In this document: positions 21,861 through 33,152 of the stretch, piece after piece
Layout: every line of letters begins with the position of its first letter
Position numbering within the stretch: position 1 is the stretch's first letter
DNA from: Stomoxys calcitrans
Taxonomy: Eukaryota > Arthropoda > Insecta > Diptera > Muscidae
Assembly (NCBI RefSeq): GCF_963082655.1
Contig: NC_081552.1
Coordinates: 123,480,458-123,544,457, forward strand
DNA: 64,000 bases
Direction: 5' to 3'
The notes under the pieces: model-generated
Told to the model about the DNA's origin: nothing
Database searches by the model: none
The model's input: the letters and a program-made list of their open reading frames with translations, nothing else
Position numbers and translations under genes: made by a program

Positions 21861-22139
21861 CTCAAATACGAATTTTATAAGCGCCCACCTACGCGGATCA
21901 AGCCGGCCGAATCCATAAACGGTGCCAGGGATAAATTCACATTCTCTTTTCGATGCCTTATGCTCAACAGAAAAATGAAATGGGTTAGGTTTGGTTAGTT
22001 TAGGTTGGAAAGAGGGTGCAGATATTAATCCGCCCCATGCCAATATGGACATACACCTAAGCCAGCAATCGGCTTGTTGGGCGCTCTAAAAACGCTCTAA
22101 AAAGTAACCTCTAACAAGAAAATTTTAAGTTAGGTATTC

Positions 22140-25100
22140 CGTGCTACTTACAAAATCCTTTATTGTTTTCAATACCACTCCACATGAACCAACTCATTTT
22201 TGGTATTGTGTCTCCACCTAAGTGCCGGTATCTGTTAGACGTGAAAACCAGGCAATGACAAAGGAAATGCTCCAATGTCTCATAATCTTCCCTGCATGCC
22301 CTACATATGCTATCACTTGCCGCACCGATTTTACATAACTGAGCTGGTAGTCATTTGTGTCTCGTTATGATACCAAAGCTAAGCTAACCTCCTTCTCACT
22401 TCCTTTCAGTAATAGCCTCGTCTCCTTACGATCTGCATACCCCCATAGGATTTTCGCTGCCCTACCGACCGATTCGCTGTTCCACAATGTTGCATGTGCA
22501 TTCGTCGCCCACTCCCTTAACTCAAACTGCGTTGACCCGAACGGCTTCGGATTAACCAAGTTTATTCTCGGCAGTCCTCTGGCCTTCACAGCCTAATCAT
22601 CTGCCCTTTCAGTTCCCCTTACTCCGTTATGGTCCGGCATCCAAACGATGCGGATTTCGCCACCCTAAGAGAAGGCGTTAATCTTCTTCTTACATTGCAA
22701 GACTGTTCGTGAAAATACCGTCCTGGTTGTTATTGCCCTTATGGCAATTTTACTGTCGGTAAAGATGTTCACACTTGACGTTAGCAACACTCCACTTCAC
22801 CTTTCCCTTCTTTCCAGGTTTCCTATCGTCGCCTCAATTATACCGCGATGGCATGAGCTGCTCCCATCCTCAAGGCTGCCTCACACCTAATCTGTATGTC
22901 AATGGGTCGGATATCTAGAATAGTCTCCAGTGCCCTAGTGGGCGTGGTCCTCATCGCATCGCCTATGCCAAGACAACATGTTCTATGAACCTGTTGTATG
23001 GTTCTTATGTTGCACTTTTTCTCCATAGCAGTCCACCAAACTAATGAGGCGTAAGTAAATATTGGTCTAATCATGCTCTTGTAGAGCCAATGGACTATCC
23101 TCGGTTCCAGGACCCATTTGGAGCCTACGGCCCATCTACATAGTGCCCAACATCTGTGAGCCTTCTCAGTACGCTCCTGAATGTGACACTTCCAATTCAG
23201 TTTCCTGTCCACTATCACACCTAACTATTTGACCTTGTCAGATATCGAAATCGACTTATTGAGGAAACGTGGTGCGGTAAATTGGCCCACCACCGTCTTT
23301 CTCGTGAACAGGCATATTTCAGTCTTCTCTGGCTTAACATTGAGACCCCTGGGTCTAGCCCAGTCATATGCCATATGCAAGACCTTTTCGGCCGTTCTGC
23401 ATAGTTCGTTCGGATTCTTACCCCCTAGTAGCATTATAACATCGTCTGCATAGCAGACGGGTTCAAGCCCCTTCTCAGTCAGCATCCGTAACAGGTCATT
23501 TATATTGGTCACCCATAGGAGTGGCGATAAAATGCCCCCCTGTGGCGTGCCTTGTGCCACATTCTCCCTTATATTAATGGCATGGGACACACAATTCATC
23601 CACCTGTTCCTTAGCATATGGGTTATCCAGTCTTTAAGGACCGAAGGATTCCTCTATTTTATGCACAACATCGTGCAGGGCAGAATCCACCGACCTTCCC
23701 TTGACATAGACATTCTGTTTGTATTTAAGCAGTTCGCTGGAAGTCCTACACTTTATTATTATGCCCACAATAATTTCCATGGTTTTGAGTAGAAAGGGCG
23801 TAAGGCTTATGGGTCTGTAGGTCGCATAACTTGCCTTGCCGGGCTTGGGTATAGACACCACCTTTGCCTCCTCTCAGGTTTTCAGAGTTTATGCAAATCC
23901 TATTTACGCTGTGAAAATATTGGCCGGATGACATAAATGGTTTGAAGTTCCTCAAGGATTCCTTCATCATAAATTCCGTAACTATAAACTTTCGATCAAC
24001 GTCATTATTCCAAGATTCCGGTGTCTCCGTGAGTCCAGTCGTATCCCGTGGAAAATGGGGTTCCGTCAAAAGCCTAAACATGTCCTCCGTTGTCTCTGTT
24101 GTCACTCCCATGTCGTCTACTAAATTTTCAGTTTGGACAAGGGTTTTTAAGAGAAACTTTTTTATATTGGCGGAGTTATTAACGCTATCGACCTGTTCGC
24201 AGAAAAGCGTCAGGAGGCACGTTTTGCCGCTCTGGTAATCTTATTCTATTCCTTGAGCCATGTGTAATACACATCCCAACAAATTTCCGCTTTTTTACGA
24301 CGTGCTCTGTTAAAAAGTCTGCGGACCTCTTTCCCAACATTGCGAATCTCCCCGGCCATCCAGGGATTTTCTTGGGCTGATTTCCTTTCCCGAAGAGGAC
24401 AACTAACTTCGAAGGACCCCACCAATGCAGTCGTAATCCTGTTGACATTTTCATCAATGTCTTCTTTACTTGGACAATCTAAATTATCTTGCCCAAGTCT
24501 TCTTCTGAGTAGCCTTCCGAATTTTGTCCAGAGTGTTTTCAACTTATTCCGGAAGCTTATCATATTAGGCCCTGGCCGCGCTATTCTAAACCTAATGTAG
24601 CGATGGTCAGAGAAAGAATGTTCCATTGAAACCCTGAAATCCTGAATTTCATCAATGAGATTTTCCGAATATATCATCACATCTAAAACCTGATCCTATT
24701 AACAAAGGTAGCGGTGTTACCAATATTAAGTATTATAAGGTCGTTAGTATTCAAGTACTCTGCCAGGGTTGGTACTACCCCACAAAATGTTTTAAGAGTT
24801 CGCATTGCACCCTAGTAGTACCTCGTTTGCTCTCTGTTTTGCTTTCCTCACCAGCCGTTGCAGCTCCGACGTGGGTGGCGGTGTCGGAGAGTCGAAAGGC
24901 AGATAAAGTGATGCCAGGTATGATCCACCGTCTCCCTGTCTCACCACTGCTGCATCCGACGTTGAAACCTCTGGGGAAAATATATAATTCGAATTTTTAT
25001 GACAAATAACGCAGGACCTCGGCCGAGTACCAGTGTAAGCATAGAATAATTGGTAGCTGATATGGATCAGTCCAGAAACTTTATTCCGGGTAGTCCATGA

Positions 25101-25205
25101 CTCTTGAATTAAGGCAATATGAATCTTGCCCTTGCTGATTTTCTCCATCAGAGTGTGTGTAGCAGTCTTGGTCCTCCAGTATATGGGCATCTTGGGGATC
25201 ATTAC
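22140..25205 (-). pseudogene. L2 ORF2: endonuclease, reverse transcriptase, RNase H
   Basis: Endonuclease: KISKGKIHIALIQESWTTRN (catalytic Glu). A basic linker follows with NPWMAGEIRNVGKEVRRLFN and ICWDVYYTWLKE. RT: MVSIPKPGKASYATYRPISL, VKGRSVDSALHDVVHKIEES, GTPQGGILSPLLW (residues 23-35 of the 23617-23225 frame), CYADDVIMLLGGK (YADD at 23441-23452), then YKSMIRPIFTYASLVWWTAM. RNase H: NIFTDSKIAIRAI and IRIVWMPDHNGV, with the first part of the domain deleted. A C-terminal segment CRACREDYETLEHFLCHC resembles the cysteine/histidine cluster found at the end of such LINEs. The RT catalytic motif is intact but frameshifts and stops separate the domains. Confidence 0.85.
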
Positions 25206-25239
25206 CTATCCCAGTATTCTGAAACTTGAAGTCGGTGAT

Positions 25240-25612
25240 GGGTCTGTCGTCGAGGCCCCTTTGGTAGGCTGTGTTGGGTCTCTCGCCACTGCACTGCCTG
25301 ATATTTTAGTATTAGGATCTCTGCTTATCTTACTTTTTCAATATTGAGAGAGGCCGTGATTGTCTCGTTGCCAGCCCCCTGTTCGTTGGGTGGTGTTGAG
25401 TCACATGCCACAGCACAGCCTGATGTCTCAAAATGAGAATTTCTGCCTATCCTAGTTTTCCCAATCTTGAAAAAGACAACTTTGCTGCTGTAGTGCGCCA
25501 TGCCTTTAGTCTTAGCCAAACTAGTTACGGAGACTTGATCAATGCCGACCACAAGGAGAGTTTCTTCCTCCTTCTCCTCCATGTGGAAGACTTCCCACTT
25601 CTCTGCATCCAA
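25240..25612 (-). pseudogene. L2 ORF1 C-terminal fragment
   Basis: The frame starts MDAEKWEVFHMEEKEEETLL and continues VVGIDQVSVTSLAKTKGMAH, YSSKVVFFKIGKT. This is the conserved end of ORF1 (DUF4780-like) of I/LOA/R1-type LINEs, where a V.GID..S...L motif is typical. Its N-terminal part is absent because a family B element begins immediately upstream (25636). Confidence 0.7.
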
Positions 25613-25635
25613 GCCTTGGTTTTGCTTGCCCTAGA

Positions 25636-26760
25636 ATCCAAGTGTCAAATTTCAGTAAAATCGGATTAAAAATGCGCCTTTTATGGGGCCAAGACTTTAA
25701 ATCGAGAGATCGGTCTACATGCAGCTATATCCAAAGCTGCACTGATTTGGGCTTAGTTGCAGAAAAATGTCGAAGAGTTAAACACAACGCACTGTCCCAA
25801 ATTTCAGCGAAATCGGACAATAAATGCGCCTTTTATGGCCCCAAACCTCAAACAGAGAGTCTGTATGGCAGCTATATCCAAATCTGGACCGATCTGTACC
25901 ATATTGCAGAAGTATGTCAAGGGGCATATTTTAACTCAGTGTTCCAAAATTCGGCGACATCGGGCAATAAATGCGCCTTTCATGGGCCCAAAACCTTAAA
26001 TCGATAGTTCGGTCTATATGGCAGCTATATCCAAATCTGAACCGATCAGGGTCAAATTGAAGAAAAATGTCGAAGGGCCTACGACAACTCACTGTCCCAA
26101 ATTTCAGCAAAATGGGATAATAAATGTGGCTTTTATGGGCCTAAGACGCTAAATCGGAGGATCGGTATATATAACAGCTGTATCCAAATCTGGACCGATT
26201 TGGGCCAAATTGACGAAGGATGTTGAAGGGCCTAAGACAACTCACTGTCCCAAATTTCAGCGAAATCGGATAATAAATGTGGCTTTTATGGGCCTAAGAC
26301 CCTAAATCGGAGGATCGGTCTATATGGCACCTATATCCAAATCTGAACCGATCAGAGCCAAATTGACGAAGGATGTCGAAGGGCCTAACACAACTCACTG
26401 TCTTAAATTTCAACAAAATCGGATAATAAATGTGGCTTTTATGGTCCTAAGACCCTAAATCGGCCGATCGGTCTATATGGGGACTATATCAAGATATAGC
26501 CCGATATAGCTAATTTTGGAACTTAACCTGCTTATGGTGCAAAATTTCAGCTCAACATCTCTATTTTTAAAGACTGTAGCGTGATTTCAACAGACAGACG
26601 GACAGGCGGACAGGTGGACGGACATGTCTAGATCGTCTTAGATTTTTACGATGATCAAGAATATATATACTGTATAGGGTCGGAAATGGATATTTCGATG
26701 TGTTGCAAACGGAATGACAAAATGAATATACCCCCATCCTTCGGTGGTGGGTATAAAAAA
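25636..26760 (+). mobile_element. Family B element, 5'-truncated
   Basis: Starts within a monomer and contains about five to six B monomers (GGTCTATATGGCAGCTATAT, AATCGGATAATAAATGTGGC). A GGACAGGCGGAC microsatellite, the core AATATATATACTGTATAGGG and the terminal CGGTGGTGGGTATAAAAA follow. The palindromic 5' end is missing. Confidence 0.85.
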
Positions 26761-27490
26761 TGGTACTATTTGCTTTCTTTATAGGTGGAGCTAGAGTTCT
26801 GAAATTTGGCATGAAGGTACAACTAAGAAATAAATTTCGTACACTTTATTGCCAAAATTGGTACGATTTTGTACTTTCTTTTTCAGAGGAAGCTTGAAGT
26901 CTGAAATTGGCATGTAGGTACAACTAAGAAATATATGATAAGTGGATAAGTGATCTATTTACCATTTGCTCATTTTGGTATTAAAATTGGTATTTTCTGC
27001 ATAGATGGAGCTAAAAGTCTGAAATTTGGCATATAGGTACAATTAAGAAATGTGTGATTGGGTGAATGAAAGACTTTTTAAAAATTCATTCATTTTGGTA
27101 CCGCAATTGGTACTTTCTTTACAGGTGGAGTTAGAGGTCTAAAATTTGGCATGCAGCTACAACTAGGGAAAATATGATTGGTTACCATATAATATAAAAA
27201 TAACTCGTAAATTTTGGTACCAAAATTGGTACTATTCAGTACTTGATTTACAAATGGAGCTAGAGGTATGAAATTTGGCACGTAGATAAAACTAGGAAAT
27301 ATATGATGGGTGGCTAAATAATCTATTCACCATTCGCCTATTTTAGTAAAAAATCGGAACCTTATGGCTTCTTTACAGATGGAGCTAGAGGTCTAAAATT
27401 TTGCACGTAGGTACAACTAGGAATATAATATGGGTGACTAAATGATCTATTCAAAATTCGTAAATTTTGGTACCAATAAGTGCAAAAAAG
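26761..27490 (+). repeat. Family C tandem array, about six monomers
   Basis: The CTGAAATTTGGC anchor recurs at about 26799, 26901, 27019, 27139, 27269 and 27392, i.e. spacings of 102-130 bp with a mode near 120. Each unit carries a GGTACAACTA-type block and a CATTTTGGTACCAAAATTGG block. Confidence 0.85.
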
Positions 27491-27910
27491 TACGTAATAG
27501 ATTATGTTCGTCAACAGCGAACGGGGACTTCTGCCCCACATTTATTCAAAATCGAACATTTCCAAAATTCTTGTGGTAGCTATTGGGTGCAGGAACTGAC
27601 ACATCGGCGGTGACATTTGGTCATTAAGTCTGAGCTGAAGCTGGGAGCTGTGTTAATGGCTTCGAACGCTAGGCGGCAGCAACGGCTCTTGCTCTTTTTG
27701 CCCAGGTTCGTATTTACGACAATAAATAGCCAACAATAGAGCTGCCAAAATCAATAAATCCAGCTTTCTTCGCTGGTCATAAAAAATTAGAAAAATTATT
27801 TTTTTGGTGTAGAGGCTCAGAAAAAAAAGATTTTTCATAAATTTTTAAAATACAAAATAATTGGAAAAATTGCTACGTCAATATAAATTTTCTAAATTAT
27901 GAATATACTA
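27491..27910. other. Unassigned segment with a block shared with 31255-31330
   Basis: No coding frame. The sequence GCTATTGGGTGCAGGAACTG and the following bases match, with changes, GCTACTGGGTTCAGGAACTT at about 31268 upstream of the L3 derivative, so both belong to an unnamed dispersed repeat. Confidence 0.45.
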
Positions 27911-28600
27911 GCAAATGCCTGGTCGCTTCGCTGCCCCCGATGGTAGACCCAATATAAAGTTGTGACTGTATCGCAATTTTAATAGCTTTAGCATTAACCG
28001 TAAAGAAAGAACATTTTTAAAATGTTAGTGCCTAAATGTACGAATTAAAAAAATCTAGTCGGCCGATGAATACCGTCAAGGTGTAACTGTATCGCAATAT
28101 TGAGATCTTTAGCTCAATCCGTAAATAAAGTACCATTTTGTGTTTTTTAGTACCTGAATGTACAGATTTAAAAACAATCTTCTAGTTGTCCGTTACATTC
28201 TGCCAAGATGTACCTGAATCCCTAATTTCACAAATGTTGCTCAGTCTGTAAATAAAGTACCACTTTCTACGTTTTAGTACCAAAATGAACGAATATCAAA
28301 AAAATCTTCTAGTAGTTCGGTTCATAGTGCCTAGATGTAACTGTATTCCAAATTTCAGAGCTATAGCTCAATCCGTAAATAAGGTGCCATATTGTACGTT
28401 TTAGTACCAAAATGTGTGAATATCAACAAAATCTTCTAGTCGTCCGGTACATACTGCCAAGATATGCCTGTATCCAAATTTCAGACCTGTAGCTCAATAC
28501 ATAAAGAAAGTAATAAATAGTACCAATTACAGTACTTAAGTACTTTTTATCAAATATGAAATGTTGAAATCGCACCAGGAGTGGAGTACGATTTTAACAT
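27911..28600 (-). repeat. Family C array in inverted orientation with a CTAGC terminus
   Basis: Begins with CTAGCAAATGCCTGGTCGCT, a terminus resembling that of family D at 35915. About five to six monomers of 110-125 bp follow, reading as the reverse complement of family C (GTATCCCAAATTTCAGAGC, TAGTACCAAAATG). It ends near an inverted pair around 28555-28605 (ATATGAAATGTTGAAATCG and its complement). Confidence 0.75.
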
Positions 28601-28658
28601 TTCATATTTGGTACAACTTGTTGTATGTTTGTCAAGTCATCGATCGTTTTTAGGGTTC

Positions 28659-29536
28659 TTTTTATACCCTCCACCATAGGATGTGGTACTCGAAATATTC
28701 GTCTGAGACCTCATTAAGCATATATATTCTTGATCGTCGCGATATTTTATGTCGATCTAGCCTTGTCCGCTTGAAACTTTACACAAATACTTCTCATTAG
28801 TTTAGGTCGGTTGGTATTGTAAATGGGCCATATCGGTCCATGTTTTGATATAGCTGCCATATAAACCGATCTTGGGTCCTGACTTCTTGAGTCTCTAGAG
28901 GGCGCAATTCTTACCCGATGTGAATGAATTTTTTACGAAGTATTTTATTATGATATCCAACAACTGAACCAAGTATGGTTCAAATCGGTTCATAACCTGA
29001 TATAAACAGATCTGGGGACTTGACTTCTTGAGCTTCTAGAGGGCACAATTCTTATCCGATTTGGCTGAAATTTTGCATGACGTACTTTATTCTTACTTCC
29101 AACAAATAAGGTTCAAATCGGTTCATAACCTGATATAGCTGTCATATAAACGGATCTGGGATCTTGACTTCTTGAGCCTCTAGACGTCGCAATTATTATG
29201 CGATTTATTATCCGGATTTATTATCTCATGACCATCAACATACGTGTTTATTATGGTCTGAATAGGTCTATAGCCCGATATAGCTCCCATATAGATCGAT
29301 CTCTCTATTTTACTTCTTGTTCGAATTGGCTGAAATTTTACACAGGTCTTCTACATATATTTTAATTGTGGTTCAAACTGGACCATATCTTGATATCGCT
29401 CTAATAGCAGGTCAAATTATTTCCTATATCCCTTTTTGCCTAAGAAGAGATGCCGGGAAAAGAACTCGACAAATGCGATCCATGGTGGAGGGTATATGAG
29501 ATTCGGCCCGGCCGAACTTAGCACGCTTTTAATTGT
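28659..29536 (-). mobile_element. Family A element with deletions
   Basis: On the plus strand it begins TTTTTATACCCTCCACCATA. It lacks the segment before TACTCGAAATATTCG and has lost the GTCC array (only CCTTGTCCGC remains). About four monomers follow, and it ends with the palindrome TTCGGCCCGGCCGAACTTAG and GCACGCTTTTAATTG. Confidence 0.85.
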
Positions 29537-29936
29537 TAAAAATGTTTACTGAAATTTGCCATTAGAAAATTTTTAAGAAAATGTTGCTTGGGAGAGTTAA
29601 GCATAATAATAAGAATTAAAAATGTTTATGCAAAATTTAAATGTTGGGTTTAAAAAATAATCTTAAAGTTAAGTTGTCCTTAGAAAGTTTTTCGCAGAAA
29701 GTTAGTCCCTAATTTCATTAAAATTTAGTTTTTACTAAGAATTTCATTACGATTTTGTACTTAAGAAAAATAATTTTAAGGCGGCCCTGGCCTCAGAAAA
29801 ATTTTGTCTTTGTAGAATATTATAAATATGAATTTTTGTCATTATAAAAAATTTTAATGAAAATTTTGTTTAGAATAAATTTAATTTTAATTTTTTCTTT
29901 AGACAAAATCATTTAGTGGGAGGGGGGGGGGGGGGG
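29537..29936. other. AT-rich stretch ending in a homopolymer G run
   Basis: Diffuse AAAATTTT-rich repeats without coding content, ending at a G run of about 15 (about 29921-29936) directly followed by the palindrome CTCGGGCCCGAG. Confidence 0.5.
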
Positions 29937-31230
29937 TCTCGGGCCCGAGGGTATCCCTGGAATGTGAAGGGTAGTTCCTAGTCTCACAAGCTTGTCCGCT
30001 TCATAGTTCCCTGGGATATCTCTGTAGGCCGGCAGCCAGAACTGTTGAATTTTTGGGTTTTTGTGTTCAGAAATACGTTCTCCAGTGATTAAAGGGCTGC
30101 CTGGCTGTCTAAGAAGATATTAATGGTTGGGAAACCTTTTCGATATGACCAGTTCTAGATTTTTAGAGTACACCCTAAAGCCCACGTGGTCGTTTAGTTT
30201 GGAACTATCGGTATAGATGTCTATGTATAACTTCTGTTACCAGGGATATCTTGCCATGTCATTAGCTTACGCGACCAATTTAACACCATTTTCTTCCAGA
30301 GACAATAATATATTGTTAATGGCTATCTTCCAAAGAAGAGGAGGCAGTACACCTTGAGGTGTTCCTCTGCTGACCCATCTTTTTAGATCCACAGATCCCA
30401 ACTCCGCCGTAATGCATATTTTAGTAAGTAAGTTATTATTAAACTTTCTTACGGTAGACTTGATGCCTGTTGAAGAGTTTTCTGCACTCCTTTCTTAGAC
30501 CAGCCAGCTCAGCGACCGCCACTGTTTGCCCCTTGGCTTGGCACTAGGACATGCTGTCACAAGCGAGTCGGTTAGGGCCTTCGTGATCCGCTTGACCACT
30601 ATGTCTATATTCTCCGTAGTTTCCACTTCCTTTTCTAGTCAAGAAGGGCTAGTGGTGCAGAATTTGTGCCGAAATTTATCCCAATCCGCCTTTCTTCTGT
30701 TTAGCCGAGGGACCACTTCATCAGTATTTTCTCTGAGGCTCAAACAAATATAACGATGATCAGAGAACCTGGGGTCATCCAACACATCCCAGTTGCATAT
30801 TCTTCCAGTTATATCTTCCGAAACTAAGGTAATGGTTTTCCGGGAAAGGCCGATGGCTTCGGCCTTGTCCTTAAGACTCGGTGTCTTCGTCAAAAGCCCC
30901 CGCTGACCAGTCGTCTGTCGGTTAGTGGAATCTGGAGCAGCCGCTCCACCAGTCGAGGTTTCAGTAGCAGACAACATGCTACGGCCTGATACCACCACCG
31001 CAGCTGTTGGGTCTTTGGAGGCCATTCTAAACCCACTTCCGGGCTCTAGATCCGCCGCTCCACTGGAAACAAACGCAGGTCATCAACCGCCTCTATCGCA
31101 CCTATACTTGAGTGACTTAAATTTTTCTTCCAAAAAAAAGGACCTATTACGAATTAGAGGAAAGTTCTTGCGGAGTTAAACAACAAAACGTTCACTCCAC
31201 TCAACGGTTCAACGGAACCTTAATAAAAAT
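29937..31230 (-). pseudogene. L3 internal-deletion derivative (5' UTR, ORF1 start, EN, RT scrap, RNase H)
   Basis: The minus strand starts at about 31230 with the L3 5' UTR and ORF1 N-terminus (KDPTAAVVVSGRSMLSATET). It then jumps to an endonuclease block LVSEDITGRICNWDVLDDPR, FSDHRYICLSL (catalytic His region), and a truncated linker. An RT scrap with GTPQG and a LLW block (about 30300-30390) follows, and then directly RNase H pieces YTDSSKLNDHVGFRVYS and WLPAYRDIPGNYEADKLVRL. Four or more internal deletions are needed relative to a complete element. It gives the only RNase H sequence of L3 in this window. Confidence 0.78.
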
Positions 31231-32375
31231 ACCTCAAACTTTTTTTTTTTGGAAAATTGCGATCGCTACTGGGTTCAGGAACTTGCCCATCGGCAGTGAT
31301 ATTTGGTTAAAGTCCGAGCTGAATTTTTTACTGTTTCTCAATAGCCTATAGGCCGATCCCAGCATGTGGTTGTCTTTGCATATATCTTAATTTTATAGAG
31401 ATAGTTTTTTCGAATCAGCTTCAATATTTTGATGAAATTTTTTCCTCTGCGCTCATTTTAGTTTTCTCTTAAACTAGTTTTATGATTTCAACAGGATATT
31501 GTGTCGGTCAATTGATTTTAAATGACTTTTATTTCCATAAAAATTTACGGAAACAAATTGAAAAAATTAAGCAACTATAAATGTTAAATATTTCGAAAAA
31601 ATAATTTTTACCACTTTTAACGACAAACACATTCTGTTCTAATGATGCCGATAATTTCTCCTCCAAACTTTATTAAAATCAAACGAAAATCCGTTTCGAA
31701 TGGGAAAGAAGTCCAGCAAAAATTGCATCCAACTATTGGCGTATATGGCTATAATTTATTACCATACTTTATTGGAGATAAAATAAGAAAAAGTGGTACA
31801 ACTGGAAATCAGAAAAACGAAGAGATTTCCACATTATTGCAATTTTTATCTTTTTTCTTTCTTTAGCCTGTAATTTTTTCTTGGTAGATTAAATAAATAC
31901 GTAATTCATGTCAAATGACCTAGCGACAACCGTAAGTGTAATATAAAATTTGCCCTTATAGATAAAAGTCTGCCGATTAATATTATGTTAACACCTTTCC
32001 TTACTTAAGGTGGGTATTAAGTTCTTTTCATTGTAAAAAGATTTTTTTGGAAGAAAATCGATAATTCAAAACGTAAATTTCGAAGTTTTTTAAAAAATAT
32101 TTCACTGTGTCCAACTCTACGGTCACAGCCTGCAGAACTAATAAATTTCTACTAGAATCAATGCTGGTTGCTATTGACTGCTAGATTTCGATCATAACTC
32201 ACAACTCCGTATCAAATGCCTTAAATACTGAATTGTAAATTATGAAATTCCAAAGAAGAATCGAAATGGTTGAAGTAATTATTTTAAAATTTGAATTTGA
32301 GTGATTTGGGACAGAGAAGCATACAGCTTTAAATATGTTTAAGCAAAATGCATTGAGCAGCCGCAAAACATTTTA
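31231..32375. other. AT-rich stretch without recognised feature
   Basis: Over 1.1 kb of AT-rich DNA. A block near 31268-31330 is shared with 27575-27640. No open frame with family resemblance and no RNA gene were seen. Confidence 0.4.
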
Positions 32376-33152
32376 TGTAAATTGTGGACCCGGCCCTTAG
32401 AGACTGGATTAACCATATGCCAAGGAAAAGGTGGATAAATTGTGTGTCCCATGGCATAAATATAAAGGCGAAAGTGGCACAAGGCACGCCCCAGGGAGGC
32501 ATTTTATCGCCACTCCTATGAGTGACCACCATAAATGACCTATTACGGATGCTGACTGAGGAGGGATTTTAAGCCGCTATGCTATGCAGACGATGTTATA
32601 ATACTTCTGAGGATCCGAACCAGCTATCCAGAAGGGCCGAAAAGGTCTTGCATATGACTGGACTAGATCGAGAGGTCTCAATTTTAACCCAGAGAAGACT
32701 GAAATATGCTTGTTCATGAGGAGGACGAAGGTGGGCCAATTTAACGCATCACGTTTCCTCATTAAGACGATTTTGATATCTGACAAGGTCAAATACTTAG
32801 GTGTGATCTTGGACTCGAAACTGAATTGGATGTATTACATTCAGGAGCGTACTGAGAAGGCTCTCAGATGTTGGGCAGTATGTAGACGGGTCGTAGGCAC
32901 GAAATGGGGCCTGAATCCTAGGATAGTCCAATGGCTCTACATGAGCGTGATTAGACCAATACTTACTAACGCCTCAGTAGTTTGGTGAACTGATATGGAG
33001 AAAAAGTGCAACATAAAGGCCATACAACAGGTTCAGAGAACATGTTGTCTTGGCATAGGCGGAGAGGTTTCCGATCCGATACCTGAGGTGAACCTTGACG
33101 TCGAGTGCGAGACACTACTGCCAGCGACTAAGTCTTGGATTGACGAAACCTA

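Larger units (their letters stand above)
21981..25640 (-). mobile_element. L2, I/LOA-like LINE, about 3.7 kb, nearly full span
   Basis: On the minus strand the order is ORF1 C-terminus (25612-25240), ORF2 endonuclease (25202-24700), linker (24680-24246), RT (23900-22838), RNase H (about 22800-22600), a cysteine-rich C-terminal segment (about 22370-22230) and a 3' UTR ending in a CCTAAC-rich tail at 21981-22010. A 5' part of ORF1 is missing. Two other L2 copies are at 7869-8286 and 32376-35538. Confidence 0.85.

Noticed and set aside
21981..22015. Telomere at TTAGG-like sequence
   Set aside because: Only a few degenerate units at LINE 3' ends, internal to the sequence; not a telomere array. 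Kept only as an observation on L2 tails.
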